A DNA stretch of 64,000 bases from Pseudomonadota bacterium (GCA_023461075.1 JAEWNY010000076.1:29200-93199); one strand, 5' to 3'; counted from the stretch's first letter, positions 27,219 through 36,972 are shown. A program made the numbers and translations. The notes: generated by a model not told the origin, from the letters alone.

Positions 27219-28514
27219 TCAAGCGGCCACGCGTTCGCCGTGGAACTGTTCTTCCTCGGTGCTGCCCTTCAGCGCGACCGTCGAGGACTTGCCGCCCTGG
27301 ATCGTCTGGGTGACCGCATCGAAATAACCGGTACCCACTTCGCGCTGGTGCTTGACCGCGGTGAAGCCCTTGTCGGCAGCAGCGAACTCGGCTTCCTGCA
27401 ACTCGACGAAGGCGCTCATCTGCCGGCGCGCATAACCATGCGCGAGATTGAACATGCCGTAGTTGAGCGCGTGGAAACCGGCCAAGGTAATGAACTGGAA
27501 CCTGTAGCCCATCGCACCGAGTTCGCGCTGGAAGTTCGCGATGGTGGCGTCGTCCAGGTGCTTCTTCCAGTTGAACGAAGGCGAGCAGTTGTAGGCGAGC
27601 AGCTTGCCGGGGAACTTTGCGTGGATCGCCTCGGCGAACTTGCGCGCGAAATCGAGGTCCGGCTTGCCGGTTTCGCACCAGACCAGATCGGCGTACGGTG
27701 CGTAGGCCAGACCGCGCGAGATCGCCTGGTCAAGGCCATTGCGGGTCTTGTAGAAACCTTCGATGGTGCGCTCGCCGGTGCAGAACTGCCGGTCGTTGTC
27801 GTCGATGTCGCTGGTCAGGAGGTCGGCGGCCTCGGCATCGGTCCGGGCAACGATGATCGTCGGCACGCCCATCACGTCGGCGGCCAGGCGCGCGGCGGTC
27901 AGCTTCTCGACCGCTTCGCGGCTCGGCACCAGCACCTTGCCGCCCATGTGCCCGCATTTCTTGACACTGGCAAGCTGGTCCTCGAAATGCACGCCGGCAG
28001 CGCCCGCCTCGATCATCGCCTTCATCAACTCGAAGGCATTGAGCACGCCGCCGAAACCCGCCTCGGCATCGGCGACGATCGGCTGCAGAAAGTCGATGGC
28101 GTCATCGCCCTCTGCATGATGCAACTGGTCGGCGCGCAACAGCGTGTTGTTGATGCGCTTGACCACCTGTGGCACCGAATTGGCCGGGTACAACGACTGG
28201 TCCGGGTACATCTCGCCGGCCAGGTTGGCATCGGCCGCGACCTGCCAGCCGCTCAGGTAGATCGCCTTCAGCCCGGCCTTGACCTGCTGCATGGCCTGGT
28301 TGCCGGTCAGCGCGCCGAGCGCGTTGACGAAAGGCTCGCTGTTCACCGACTTCCACAGCTTTTCGGCACCGAGCCGTGCAATCGAGTGTTCGACGTGCAC
28401 CGTTCCGCGTAGGCGTACCACGTCCTCGGCACTGTATTCGCGTTTGATGCCGGCCCAACGCGGGTTGTTGTCCCAGTCCAGTTGCAGTTGTTGCGCGGTC
28501 GGTTGCATATTCAT
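27219..28514 (-). CDS. aceA: Isocitrate lyase
   Basis: First glyoxylate-shunt enzyme, cleaving isocitrate to glyoxylate and succinate. The 431 residues carry the KKCGHMGGK signature with catalytic Cys187, the [14 protein letters not shown] substrate loop, and the usual N-terminus. It is the second gene of an aceB-aceA pair on the minus strand, 56 bases after aceB, allowing growth on acetate and fatty acids. A LysR gene faces away from the pair. Confidence 0.97.
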   Translation of the reverse strand: MNMQPTAQQLQLDWDNNPRWAGIKREYSAEDVVRLRGTVHVEHSIARLGAEKLWKSVNSEPFVNALGALTGNQAMQQVKAGLKAIYLSGWQVAADANLAGEMYPDQSLYPANSVPQVVKRINNTLLRADQLHHAEGDDAIDFLQPIVADAEAGFGGVLNAFELMKAMIEAGAAGVHFEDQLASVKKCGHMGGKVLVPSREAVEKLTAARLAADVMGVPTIIVARTDAEAADLLTSDIDDNDRQFCTGERTIEGFYKTRNGLDQAISRGLAYAPYADLVWCETGKPDLDFARKFAEAIHAKFPGKLLAYNCSPSFNWKKHLDDATIANFQRELGAMGYRFQFITLAGFHALNYGMFNLAHGYARRQMSAFVELQEAEFAAADKGFTAVKHQREVGTGYFDAVTQTIQGGKSSTVALKGSTEEEQFHGERVAA

Positions 28515-28570
28515 GGCGATGTCCTCGATGGGTGATGCGGGTGGATGCGACTGCCTGAAGTCGATGCGAC

Positions 28571-30166
28571 TCAGTCGAAGCGTTCGTAGGCTGGCAAGGT
28601 GAGGAACTCGGCGAGGGTGTCGCTGCGGGTCATCTGCACCAGCAGGTCGATGGCCTCGTCGATGCGCGTCCTGCCGGGGAACTCACCCTCGGCGGCGAGA
28701 CGCGAGGGCAGGCCGATCAGCGCGCGTTCGAGCAAGGCCCAATCCATCGGCGTGCCGTCCTCGAGCAGCAAGGGTTGGCGCCCGGGCCGGTGCGGATCGG
28801 CGTCGTGATGCAGCCACTGCCACAGTTGCGCGCGCGCGATCTCGGCGGTGGCGGCATCCTCCATCAACCAGTGGATCGGCACGCAGCCGTTGCCGTCGAG
28901 CCACGCCGCCAAGTAACGCACGCAGACTTCGACATTGCCTTCGAAGCCTTTCGTGGTGATGGTGCCGAGGCTTGGGCGCAGCAGGTCTTCAGCATCGACA
29001 TCGACATCCGTGCGCAGCACGTCCTGCTGGTTCGCCTCCGGCATGTGGGCATCGAATACTTCGCGTGCCAGTGGGATCAGCGCCGGATGTGCCACCCAAG
29101 TGCCATCGTGGCCGGCCTTCACCTCGCGCAGCTTGTCGTTGCGCACGCGGTCGAGTGCCTGCGCATTCGCCTCGGCATCGACCGAGATCGGGATCTGTGC
29201 GGCCATCCCGCCCATCGCATGCGCGCCGCGACGGTGGCAGGTTCGGATCAGCAGCTCGGAATACGCTTTGAGGAACGGCTGCGTCATCGTCACCTGGCCG
29301 CGCTCGGGCAGTACGCGATCGCGATGCGCGCGCAGGGTCTTGATGTACGAGAAGATGTAATCCCAGCGCCCGCAGTTGAGCCCGACGATGCGCGAGCGCA
29401 GCGCGTGCAGGATCTCGTCCATCTCGAACGCGGCCGGTAGCGTCTCGATCAGTACGGTCACCTTCATCTGCCCGTTCGGCAGGCCAAGCGCCTGCTCGAT
29501 GTGGTCGAAAACCGCGTTCCACAGCACGGCCTCCTCCATCGACTGCAGCTTGGGCAGATAGAAATAAGGTCCGCGATCCTTCGCAGCGAGCACGTCCGCG
29601 TTGTGTAAACAGAACAGTCCGATATCGAAGAGTGAAGCCGACATGCGTTCGCCATCGACCAGCACGTGCTTCTCGTCGAGGTGCCAGCCGCGCGGACGCA
29701 CGATCAGCACCGCGCGTTCGGCCTCGGGCTTGAGCGCATACGCCTTGCCGTTGGGTGCAGTGAAGGCGAGCGTGCCGGCGATGGCCTCGCGCAGCGCGAG
29801 CTGGCCTTCGAGCAGGTTGGCCCAGGTCGGGCTGGTGCTGTCCTCGAAATCGGCCATGTAGCACTTCGCACCGGAATTGAGCGCGTTGATGACCATCTTC
29901 GGATCGACCGGGCCGGTGATCTCGACCCGACGATCCAGCAATGCTTCGGGGATCGACGCGACCCGCCAATCACCTTCACGGATTGCTGAGGTGTCGCTGC
30001 GGAACGCCGGCAGCTGGCCGGCATCGAAACGGGCCTGGCGCTCGCCCTCGAAAGCGCGGTGCAGGCTGGTCAGGAACACCCGCGCAGCGGGGGTGAGCAG
30101 AGTGGCCTGCCGCGGCGCATCGGCGGTGACGATGAGCGCAGGCAGGGGTTGGAGGACGGCTGACAT
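28571..30166 (-). CDS. aceB: Malate synthase A
   Basis: Condenses glyoxylate with acetyl-CoA to malate. The 531 residues show the A-isoform signatures: [26 protein letters not shown], and [13 protein letters not shown], with the catalytic Asp in the C-terminal [17 protein letters not shown] region. I start at ATG 30166 (MSAVLQPL), which has GGAG 9 bases upstream; an in-frame ATG 15 bases earlier is a weaker choice. It is the first gene of the glyoxylate shunt transcript. Confidence 0.97.
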   Translation of the reverse strand: MSAVLQPLPALIVTADAPRQATLLTPAARVFLTSLHRAFEGERQARFDAGQLPAFRSDTSAIREGDWRVASIPEALLDRRVEITGPVDPKMVINALNSGAKCYMADFEDSTSPTWANLLEGQLALREAIAGTLAFTAPNGKAYALKPEAERAVLIVRPRGWHLDEKHVLVDGERMSASLFDIGLFCLHNADVLAAKDRGPYFYLPKLQSMEEAVLWNAVFDHIEQALGLPNGQMKVTVLIETLPAAFEMDEILHALRSRIVGLNCGRWDYIFSYIKTLRAHRDRVLPERGQVTMTQPFLKAYSELLIRTCHRRGAHAMGGMAAQIPISVDAEANAQALDRVRNDKLREVKAGHDGTWVAHPALIPLAREVFDAHMPEANQQDVLRTDVDVDAEDLLRPSLGTITTKGFEGNVEVCVRYLAAWLDGNGCVPIHWLMEDAATAEIARAQLWQWLHHDADPHRPGRQPLLLEDGTPMDWALLERALIGLPSRLAAEGEFPGRTRIDEAIDLLVQMTRSDTLAEFLTLPAYERFD

Positions 30167-30209
30167 CGGATTGGGCTCCACGCATTGCTGTGGTGCACAA
30201 CATCCGCCG

Positions 30210-30269
30210 CCGTATCCATATTTGACAAGACATAGTTGTCAATACTAAATATTTGGAAATCAAATACGG
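30210..30269. promoter_or_regulatory. aceBA promoter with nested inverted repeats, likely LysR operator
   Basis: On the minus strand TTGACA (30242-30237) and TATGGA (30220-30215), 16 bases apart, form a strong promoter for aceB. Over it lies the perfect dyad TTGACAA-N7-TTGTCAA (30222-30228 and 30236-30242). Two more dyads follow: ATTTG-N5-CAAAT (30251-30265) and the outer pair CCGTAT (30210-30215) with ATACGG (30264-30269). The tract is strikingly AT-rich against its surroundings and shared by aceBA and the divergent LysR gene, the usual place for a LysR box. Confidence 0.7.
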
Positions 30270-30282
30270 CAGCTGACCGCCC

Positions 30283-31254
30283 TTGCCCGTGACTCAACCC
30301 GCTGAATTCCCGAGATTTTCCTACAAGGGCAGTCGGCTCAAACCGTTGCGGGCGTTCTGCCAAGTAGCGCGGCTGGGCTCGGTCTCTCGCGCGGCGGAGG
30401 CCCTGTTCCTCAGCCAACCAGCGGTGACCCTGCAGGTGCAGGCCTTGGAACGCGAACTGGGCGCGCGGCTGTTGGACCGCAGCGGACGCCGCATGACCCT
30501 CACCCGCGAAGGCGAGTTGTTCTATGAAATGGCTCGCCCCTTGCTGGAAGGTCTGGATGGACTGGACGCCGGCTTCCGCGAAAAACTGGCAGGGTTGGAT
30601 GCCGGGGAACTGCACGTGGCGGCCGGCAGTTCCACCATCCTCTACCTGCTGCCGCAGATCGTCGCCGCCTTCCGGGAGCGCCATCCGGACATCCGCCTCA
30701 GCCTGCACAACGTGACTGGCGCAAGCGGCCTTGAATTGATGCGCTCGGACAAGGTGGACCTTGCCGTTGGCTCGATGCTCGATATTCCTGCCGATCTCGA
30801 CTACTCGCCAGTGCAGGAGTTCGAGCCCTTGCTGATCACGCCGCTTGGCCATCCCCTCTCCGACAAGCCGGACATCACGCTGGCGGACCTTTCGCCATAC
30901 GGACTGATCCTGCCGCCGCAACGCCTGACCACTTACCGGCTGGTGGACCTCGTCTTCCAGCGTGCACGTGTTCCGTTCACGGTCGCGCTTGAGGTCGGCG
31001 GCTGGGAAGTGATCAAGCAGTACGTGGCGATGGGGCAAGGCATCAGCATCGTCACCTCGATCTGCATCACCGATGCGGATCGGCAGCGTCTGGCTGCACG
31101 TTCGCTGTCGAAGTTCTTTCCCGCCCGCAGCTACGGCGTGGTGAAGCGACGCGGAAAATACCTGTCTTCGCAGGCACGCGCCTTCGTCGAACTGATCCAG
31201 CCCAGCTTGCTGGCACCGCGCGGTTACGACCAGACCGGTCCGTCGGAGCGTTAG
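30283..31254 (+). CDS. LysR-family regulator divergent from aceBA
   Basis: A 323-residue LysR-type transcription factor: winged helix-turn-helix at about 20-80 (FCQVARLGSVSRAAEALFLSQ in substance), linker helix, then a substrate-binding domain of the CysB-like type to the C-terminus. The start is TTG 30283 or GTG 30289. Its stop overlaps the DUF2214 gene end by four bases, tail to tail. By position it probably controls aceBA and itself; the ligand is unknown. Confidence 0.9.
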   Translation: MPVTQPAEFPRFSYKGSRLKPLRAFCQVARLGSVSRAAEALFLSQPAVTLQVQALERELGARLLDRSGRRMTLTREGELFYEMARPLLEGLDGLDAGFREKLAGLDAGELHVAAGSSTILYLLPQIVAAFRERHPDIRLSLHNVTGASGLELMRSDKVDLAVGSMLDIPADLDYSPVQEFEPLLITPLGHPLSDKPDITLADLSPYGLILPPQRLTTYRLVDLVFQRARVPFTVALEVGGWEVIKQYVAMGQGISIVTSICITDADRQRLAARSLSKFFPARSYGVVKRRGKYLSSQARAFVELIQPSLLAPRGYDQTGPSER

Positions 31255-31709
31255 CCGAGGTAGCCGATGCCTTTGGCCATCAGGCTGGCGCAGATGACCA
31301 ACGGCACCAGCAGTGCCAATTGCCAGTGGATGCTGCGACGGAGCGCATCGATTCGGGCGGGCGCGAGCGTGTGTGATGGATCGTCGCGCAACGCCTTGCC
31401 GGCACGCAGGTAAGCCAGCGTCGGACCGATCGACAGCAGGCCGATCGTGACGAACAGGCCCAGCTTGATCCAGAACGGGATCGAATGCAGATAGTAGGCC
31501 GCGCCCTTCTCGAACACGAACACGCGCGCGAAACCAAACGCCAGCAGCGCCAGCGCCGACACGCCGTAGACCGCATCCACCTTGCGCAGGCGCGTGATCG
31601 CCTCGCGGCCGACGCTGCCCGAAAGCAGCGCCCACTCCATTGCCAGTGCCGCGACCAGCGCGAAGGCCGCGATGAAATGTCCGGCCGCGATCCAGGTGGC
31701 TGTACTCAT
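31251..31709 (-). CDS. DUF2214 integral membrane protein
   Basis: A 152-residue protein with four hydrophobic segments (about 8-28, 48-66, 80-100, 130-148) and the family's conserved positions, such as the His in AAGHFIAAF and W in IPFWIKLGLF. The function of DUF2214 is unknown. It is the last gene of a six-gene run (VOC, SRPBCC, VOC, VOC, DUF1428, DUF2214) and starts 10 bases after DUF1428. Confidence 0.8.
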   Translation of the reverse strand: MSTATWIAAGHFIAAFALVAALAMEWALLSGSVGREAITRLRKVDAVYGVSALALLAFGFARVFVFEKGAAYYLHSIPFWIKLGLFVTIGLLSIGPTLAYLRAGKALRDDPSHTLAPARIDALRRSIHWQLALLVPLVICASLMAKGIGYLG

Positions 31710-31719
31710 GGACTTGACC

Positions 31720-32082
31720 TCACTCCCGCACGATGGGCTTGAAGCCGCCCCACATCATCCGTTGGCTGTCGAAGATCGGCTTCATCTTCTCGGCCAGTGC
31801 CACGACGCGCGGATCCCGCATCGCCTTCGCGTTGCAGACCTCACGCACCTCTCGCGACGGATAGGTGATCCAGGAAAACACCACCAGTTCGTCATCCTGC
31901 AGTTGCACCGATCCGGAGAACGAGCGGACGTCACCAGACTGCATGTCATCCGCGATGCATTCGACGTAGTCGATGGCGCCGTACTCCTTCCACACCGCAC
32001 TGCATGCCTGCGCGATCGCCCGGTAGGCCTCGACGTCCGCCTTGGGCACCGGCAACACGTAGCCATCGACATAGATGCTCAT
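31720..32082 (-). CDS. DUF1428 (YbaA-like) protein
   Basis: A 120-residue cytoplasmic protein of the ferredoxin-like dimeric alpha/beta-barrel fold. The DGYVLPVPK start and the VFSWITYPSREVRE segment are family features. No activity is known. Its ATG overlaps the stop of the preceding VOC gene (ATGA at 32079-32082), so it is co-translated with it. Confidence 0.85.
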   Translation of the reverse strand: MSIYVDGYVLPVPKADVEAYRAIAQACSAVWKEYGAIDYVECIADDMQSGDVRSFSGSVQLQDDELVVFSWITYPSREVREVCNAKAMRDPRVVALAEKMKPIFDSQRMMWGGFKPIVRE

Positions 32083-32495
32083 GGCTCGGCGCGCATTTCG
32101 CAGTTGACCATCCACGACACGCCGAACTTGTCGGTGCACATGCCGAAGCGCTCGGCCCAGAAGGTCTTTTCCAGCGGCATGGTCACGTTGCCGCCTTCCG
32201 AGATGCCGGCGAAGTAGCGCTCGGCATTGGCGACATCCTTGGCATTCACCGACAGCGAAAAGCCGCCAAAGGGCTGCCCGTAAGCCGGTGGGCAGTCGGC
32301 ACCCATCAGGATCGAACCATCGGGGAACTGCAGGGTGGCGTGCATGATCTTGCTGCCGTCCCCATTCGGCGCCTGGTCGGCCATCGGCGATTCCGCCCAC
32401 GTGTGGGAGAACAGGCACTTCGCGCCGAAGACGCTCTGGTAGTGGTCAAACGCGGCCTTGCAATCGCCGTTGGGGAAGTTGAGGTAAGGATTCAT
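32079..32495 (-). CDS. VOC-family protein, PhnB/glyoxalase-like
   Basis: A 138-residue vicinal-oxygen-chelate fold protein of the PhnB type (MNPYLNFPNGDCKAAFDHYQ start; TDKFGVSWMVNC end). PhnB-like proteins are metal-binding or demethylase-like folds without an assigned reaction here. It overlaps DUF1428 by four bases and belongs to the TetR-facing run of small genes. Confidence 0.85.
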   Translation of the reverse strand: MNPYLNFPNGDCKAAFDHYQSVFGAKCLFSHTWAESPMADQAPNGDGSKIMHATLQFPDGSILMGADCPPAYGQPFGGFSLSVNAKDVANAERYFAGISEGGNVTMPLEKTFWAERFGMCTDKFGVSWMVNCEMRAEP

Positions 32496-32525
32496 CGGTT
32501 CTCTGCCAAGGGTGTGGGTTCGGGG

Positions 32526-32945
32526 TCAATCCTGCGCCGGAACAGCGCCTGCGTCCATCCAGAACGGACCCCAGCCGTGGCCGTCGGGATCATGGAAGGA
32601 ACGTTCGTACATGAAGCCGTGGTCGGTCGCCTCGTTCGGCTCGATACCGCCGTTGGCCTTCGCCGCCTCCACCATCGCATCCACTGCCGCGCGGCTGTCG
32701 AGCTGGATCGCGACGAGGCATTGCAGGGCCGTCGATGTATCGCAGATCGCCCGTTCGGTGAACGTGTTGAAGAACTCGCGCTTCAGCATCATCGCGCCCT
32801 GCTGCTCGCCCAGTGCCACGGCGATGGCGTCATCGTTGCTGAAACGCGGGTCGATCTCGAACCCCAGGGCTTCGTAGAACGCGCGGGTGCGCGCGAGATC
32901 CACGACCGGCAGATTGATGTACAGGCCGCGCGTGCGGGTCGTCAT
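32526..32945 (-). CDS. VOC-family protein, lactoylglutathione lyase-like
   Basis: A 139-residue glyoxalase/bleomycin-resistance fold protein with NLPVVDLARTRAFYEALGF at the start and HDPDGHGWGPFW near the end. ATG 32945 has GGAGG 9 bases upstream. An ATG at 32951 overlaps the SRPBCC stop as ATGA, but the ribosome-binding site is too close to it, so 32945 is more likely. The reaction is unknown. Confidence 0.85.
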   Translation of the reverse strand: MTTRTRGLYINLPVVDLARTRAFYEALGFEIDPRFSNDDAIAVALGEQQGAMMLKREFFNTFTERAICDTSTALQCLVAIQLDSRAAVDAMVEAAKANGGIEPNEATDHGFMYERSFHDPDGHGWGPFWMDAGAVPAQD

Positions 32946-32947
32946 TG

Positions 32948-33385
32948 TCATTCTCCTCCTTCGACATGGCGTTTGAAGTTGTCGAGGATCGCCTGCCAGC
33001 CCTGTTGCTGCTCGTCGCGGCTGTGGCTGCCCTCGGCATCGAAGGTCTCGCGCACGGTGATGCTGTCGTCGGCGTTGTCGATGAAGGCAACCGAGACAAC
33101 GCGGCCATCCTCCATCGCGTATTCCAGCCGCTCGTTCGGCGTCACACGGGCATAGGTGCCGCCGAAGTCGAAACCGGCGCTGCCATCCCTGGCTTCCATG
33201 CGCGAGCTGAACGCTCCGCCTTCGCGCAGATCGACTTGGGCGGCCGTGTGCCAGTCGCTCGAAGCCGCGTTCCAGCGCTTGATGTTATCGGGCGTGATGT
33301 CATCCGGCGATTTCCAGGCCGACCAGACGCGGTCGATCGGCGCGCGGATCGTGCTCTCGACGGTGATCGGACTGCTGTCGCTCAT
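32948..33385 (-). CDS. SRPBCC/AHSA1-family protein
   Basis: A 145-residue START-like fold protein with VESTIRAPIDRVWSAWKSP at the start and EGWQxxLDNFKRHVE-type C-terminal helix. Such proteins bind hydrophobic ligands or act in stress responses; none is defined. It lies 47 bases after the first VOC gene and abuts the next. Confidence 0.85.
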   Translation of the reverse strand: MSDSSPITVESTIRAPIDRVWSAWKSPDDITPDNIKRWNAASSDWHTAAQVDLREGGAFSSRMEARDGSAGFDFGGTYARVTPNERLEYAMEDGRVVSVAFIDNADDSITVRETFDAEGSHSRDEQQQGWQAILDNFKRHVEGGE

Positions 33386-33432
33386 CGGTGTCTCCGCTGG
33401 TGGGACGGATGTCGTGGCATCGGCCGGCTGCA

Positions 33433-33834
33433 TCACTGCGTCGAGTGCACGCCGAACATGTTGTCGTCCGGATCGATGCCGATGCCGCAGAAGCCGTGCG
33501 GGCCGATCGAGAACTTTTCCTTGAAGATCTTGCCGCCGGCCTTCTCCACCCGGCCCAGCTCCACCGCGCAATCGAGCGAGGCGAAATAGACCAAGGTGCT
33601 GCCGCCGGAGGGAACGCCTTCCATCCTGACCAACGCGCCGCCGGCACCGACGCGGTTCTCGTCCATCGGGAAGGCCATCATCTGCATGCTTTCGGTGGAC
33701 GGATCACCACCCGGATCGCCGAGCGGCTCCAGCTTCAGCGCCAGCACTTCCTCGTAGAACTTGCGCGCGCGGGTCAGGTCCTGCACGTAGATCTCGAACC
33801 AGATGACCGGATTGGGTTGCTGTTGCTCTGCCAT
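33433..33834 (-). CDS. VOC-family protein, first gene of the six-gene run
   Basis: A 133-residue VOC fold protein (WFEIYVQDLTRARKFYEEVL start; GIDPDDNMFGVHS end), of the type often described as putative glyoxalases. AAGGAG lies 8 bases before ATG 33834. It faces the TetR gene across a 109-base gap with repeats, so the whole run is probably under that regulator. Confidence 0.87.
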   Translation of the reverse strand: MAEQQQPNPVIWFEIYVQDLTRARKFYEEVLALKLEPLGDPGGDPSTESMQMMAFPMDENRVGAGGALVRMEGVPSGGSTLVYFASLDCAVELGRVEKAGGKIFKEKFSIGPHGFCGIGIDPDDNMFGVHSTQ

Positions 33835-33888
33835 GGGACTTCTCCTTGCGGGGGATCGGGTAGGCAGGATTACACCTGCTCGTGTCAG

Positions 33889-33945
33889 GACGATGTAAAC
33901 ATCGTCAACATGAAGACTGCCGGATGATGTTACGCTTGTCAACAT
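33889..33945. promoter_or_regulatory. Operator region between the VOC run and the TetR gene
   Basis: GACGATGT-AA-ACATCGTC at 33889-33906 is a perfect 8-bp dyad. A 20-base direct repeat, GATGT...GTCAACAT, occurs at 33892-33911 and again at 33926-33945 with 15 of 20 identical positions, the second reaching into the TetR start codon. Two spaced copies in a divergent promoter are what a self-regulating TetR protein would use. Confidence 0.6.
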
Positions 33946-34573
33946 GAGCGAACACACAACAAGCGACCGCCCTACCCAGCGCGAGCGCTACCACCACGGC
34001 GATCTCCGTCGCGCCCTGCTCGATGCCGCCCGGCACCTGCTGGAAACGGGCGCACAGGGTGGCGTCACCCTGCGTGCCGCGGCGCAGGCTGCCGGGGTCA
34101 GCGCGGCGGCACCGTATCGCCACTTCAAGGACCGCGAGGCGCTGCTGGCTGCGGTAATGACCGAAGGTTTCATCGAGCTGGCGGAAGCCACCGAGCTGGC
34201 GCGTGACGAGGCACCGGATCCAATCTCCGCCTATCTCGCCATCGGCCATGCCTATCTCGGCTTTGCAGTGGCCAATCCGCGACTGTATCGGTTGATGTTC
34301 GGCATCGAATGCAACAAGCCCGGCCACCCTGACCTGCTCGCCGCCGAGCAGCGCGCGTTCGGCGTGGTGATGCAGGCCGCGCGCGATTGCGCCGCGGCCG
34401 GCGTCATCGGTACGCGGGCACCCGAGCATGTGGCGCTGGCCGGCTGGACCATCGTCCATGGCTTGGCCACCCTGCACGTGGACGGCGCGCTGGGCGTGGT
34501 ATTGCCGATGACGTTGCCGGATGCGGCCGAGGCGCTGTTCTCTATCCTGATAGAGGGCGTAGAGCCGCGTTGA
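33944..34573 (+). CDS. TetR-family regulator
   Basis: A 209-residue repressor: N-terminal helix-turn-helix (about 20-65, VTLRAAAQAAGVSAAAPYRH) and a WHG/TetR_C-type ligand domain with the family's IVHGLATL segment. It is divergent from the VOC/SRPBCC/DUF run and has candidate operators in the gap, so it likely represses that run and itself. The ligand is unknown. Confidence 0.9.
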   Translation: MSEHTTSDRPTQRERYHHGDLRRALLDAARHLLETGAQGGVTLRAAAQAAGVSAAAPYRHFKDREALLAAVMTEGFIELAEATELARDEAPDPISAYLAIGHAYLGFAVANPRLYRLMFGIECNKPGHPDLLAAEQRAFGVVMQAARDCAAAGVIGTRAPEHVALAGWTIVHGLATLHVDGALGVVLPMTLPDAAEALFSILIEGVEPR

Positions 34574-34628
34574 ATCGGGGGTTGCCGCGCGCACCGGGTG
34601 CTGCCACCCCCATCACCTTGGTCCGCGC

Positions 34629-35258
34629 TCAAACCGTACCGCGATTCCTGCCCTGCCACGGCCGATACCATTCGCGGATGCGCGCCATGTCGGCCGCCAT
34701 GTCATCGCTCAAGGTGATGGTGGGACCGATGCCGATGATCTTGTGGGGATAGTGGAAATACGACGGGATCACCGGCACCTGGGCGCCGCGGGCCAGCTTC
34801 CAGAAGCCGGTCTTCCACTTCTCCACGCGCTTGCGGGTGCCTTCGGGCGCGATGCCGATCCACAACGCGTCCGCATTCTGCATCGTCTCGATGCTCTGCG
34901 CCACGAAGCCGCCCGGCGCACTGCGATCGATCGGGATGATGCCGAGGAAGCGCATCACCGGACCCAAGGGCCAGCGGAACAACTCCTTCTTGCCCAGGAT
35001 GCGCAGATCCAGGCCCATCGCCAACAGCGCGGCGAAGCCCCAGACCCCGTCCCAATTCGATGAGTGCGGCGCGCCGATCAGCACCGCCTTCGGCACATCG
35101 GGGAACTCGCCCGCCATGCGCCAGCCGCCGGCACGCAGGATGGCGCGGCCCAGCCAGCGCGAGAAGCGGCTGCGACGGATGCGCGGCGCACGCGGCGGCA
35201 CCGGCAACACATCACCATCGGTGGCAGGCGTGGCTGGATGTGGCATCGACGACATCAT
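34629..35258 (-). CDS. Lysophospholipid acyltransferase-family protein (PlsC-like)
   Basis: A 209-residue acyltransferase with the catalytic HSSNWD (HX4D) near residue 65, PIDRSAPGG in the place of motif II, and APEGTR as motif III. These acylate lysophosphatidate or related lysolipids at the inner membrane. It starts 14 bases after arfB, so it is probably the second gene of a pair. It converges on the TetR gene. Confidence 0.88.
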   Translation of the reverse strand: MMSSMPHPATPATDGDVLPVPPRAPRIRRSRFSRWLGRAILRAGGWRMAGEFPDVPKAVLIGAPHSSNWDGVWGFAALLAMGLDLRILGKKELFRWPLGPVMRFLGIIPIDRSAPGGFVAQSIETMQNADALWIGIAPEGTRKRVEKWKTGFWKLARGAQVPVIPSYFHYPHKIIGIGPTITLSDDMAADMARIREWYRPWQGRNRGTV

Positions 35259-35272
35259 TTCCCCTTCATTTC

Positions 35273-35692
35273 TCAGTCCCAGTCACGCGCCGAACGTCCC
35301 CGCTTGATTTCGCCGCGTCCCTTCTTCGATTGCAGCCGCCTCTCCTTCGATGCGCGCGTCGGTCGAGTCGCCAGCCGCGGCTTGGGCGCGTGCAGGCCAT
35401 GCGCGATGAAGGCCGCCAGGCGCTCGCGTGCATCCTGCCGATTGCGCTCCTGGGTGCGGAAGCGCTGCGCCTGGATCACCATCACGCCTTCTTCGGTCAG
35501 CCTGCGGTCGCGTCGCGCCAGCAGCCGCGCGCGCACCGCTTCCGGCAGCGAAGGCGATGCCGCGACATCGAAACGCAGCTCCACCGCCGTGGCCACCTTG
35601 TTGACGTTCTGCCCGCCCGCGCCGGACGCGCGCACGAAGCGCTCGGACAATTCGTCCTCGTCGATCGACAGCGTGGGCGAGACCTGCAGCAT
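35273..35692 (-). CDS. arfB: Alternative ribosome-rescue factor ArfB (peptidyl-tRNA hydrolase)
   Basis: A 139-residue release-factor homologue with the catalytic GGQ in ASGAGGQNVNKV near residue 27 and a Lys/Arg-rich tail that enters the empty mRNA channel. It frees stalled ribosomes without a stop codon. Size and tail match E. coli YaeJ/ArfB. Confidence 0.95.
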   Translation of the reverse strand: MLQVSPTLSIDEDELSERFVRASGAGGQNVNKVATAVELRFDVAASPSLPEAVRARLLARRDRRLTEEGVMVIQAQRFRTQERNRQDARERLAAFIAHGLHAPKPRLATRPTRASKERRLQSKKGRGEIKRGRSARDWD

Positions 35693-35745
35693 GCGCGCAC
35701 TTTAGCAAGCGGTGACGACGCTCCCCCAGGTTTGCATGACCCTCG

Positions 35746-36801
35746 TCACGCTTCCTCGCTCTCCTGGCCGATCACCTCGATGTCGTTGTCCAGTGCGGTG
35801 TTCACCCACAACCGCTGCACCAGCACCATGATCGCCACCGCCAGCGGCACGGCCAGCAGCACGCCCATCACGCCGAACAGGGTGCCGAACACCACGATCG
35901 AAATCACCCCGAGGAAGGGCGGCATCTTGACCGCGTGCTTCTGCACCAGCGGCATCATCACGTAACTCTCCAGCTGCTGGATCACCACCACCGCGCCCAG
36001 GGTGATGAGCAGCGCCTGCATGCTCTGAGTCGCCGCCATCACCAGCGCGGGAATCGCGCCCAGGATCGGGCCGACGAAGGGCACGAAGTCGGCCAGTCCG
36101 GCGATAAGCGCCAGCGCGCCGGACGAGGGCAGACCGATCGCCGCATATGCCGCCCAGGACAGCAGCGCCACACCCAGCATCACCAGCAATTGCCCACCCA
36201 GCCACAATCGCAATGCCTGACCGGTTTCCTTCATCGTCTGCACGAACAGCGCGCGTCGTGATCGCGGGAACAGCAGCGATGCGCCGCGCAGGTACAAGCC
36301 GGGGTTCACCGCCAGGAACACCGCGCTGGCCAGCACGATGGTGACATCGGCCACCAATCCCGCCAGCGTCGTGCCATAGCCGAGCGCGCTGCCGACGCCG
36401 AGACCTTCGAAATACGAAAGCGCCTGTTGCCAATCCCATTGGTCCAGCCGCCACTCCATGCCGAGCCGCGCGGCCAGGCTGTCGATCGCGCCCGGCAGCA
36501 GCATCGCCACCTGCTGCACCTGGGCCACCAGTTGCACACCGAACAGGTAGAGGAAGCCGGCCACCACCGCCGTGCAGAACAACACCGCAATGGCCAGTGC
36601 CAGCGGCTGCGGCGCGCGCGTCCAGCGATGGATGAGGTCGCGCAGCGCGCACAGCAGGACGGCGAGCAGGATCGCGGCGAACACCAGCATCAGCACGTGG
36701 CTGAGGCGGAACAGCGCGTAGCCGATCGCTGCGGCGACCATCACGATCAGCACCTTGCGCACGAAGTGCCAATCGCTGGGTTGCATCGACGAAGGCTGCA
36801 T
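35746..36801 (-). CDS. AI-2E family transporter (PerM/TqsA-like)
   Basis: A 351-residue membrane protein with about eight hydrophobic segments and the family motif ADFVPFVGPILGAIPA near residue 236. Members export quorum signals, Na+ or act in other exchanges; the substrate here is unknown. ATG 36801 has AAGGAG 7 bases upstream. It is divergent from the DUF2059 gene. Confidence 0.87.
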   Translation of the reverse strand: MQPSSMQPSDWHFVRKVLIVMVAAAIGYALFRLSHVLMLVFAAILLAVLLCALRDLIHRWTRAPQPLALAIAVLFCTAVVAGFLYLFGVQLVAQVQQVAMLLPGAIDSLAARLGMEWRLDQWDWQQALSYFEGLGVGSALGYGTTLAGLVADVTIVLASAVFLAVNPGLYLRGASLLFPRSRRALFVQTMKETGQALRLWLGGQLLVMLGVALLSWAAYAAIGLPSSGALALIAGLADFVPFVGPILGAIPALVMAATQSMQALLITLGAVVVIQQLESYVMMPLVQKHAVKMPPFLGVISIVVFGTLFGVMGVLLAVPLAVAIMVLVQRLWVNTALDNDIEVIGQESEEA

Positions 36802-36972
36802 CGCGCGGCTCCTTGGGTGCCGGCGGCAGGCCGACCATGGCCCGTCGATTCTGTCGCCGCGGTCGTGACTGCGGCGCGAAGCATCGCCCTGCCGACCCGC
36901 GCACCGCATGAGTCGGACATCGACACGAAGGCGATTTATCCTGCTGGCCACTACAGCCGATACGGATCCGCC

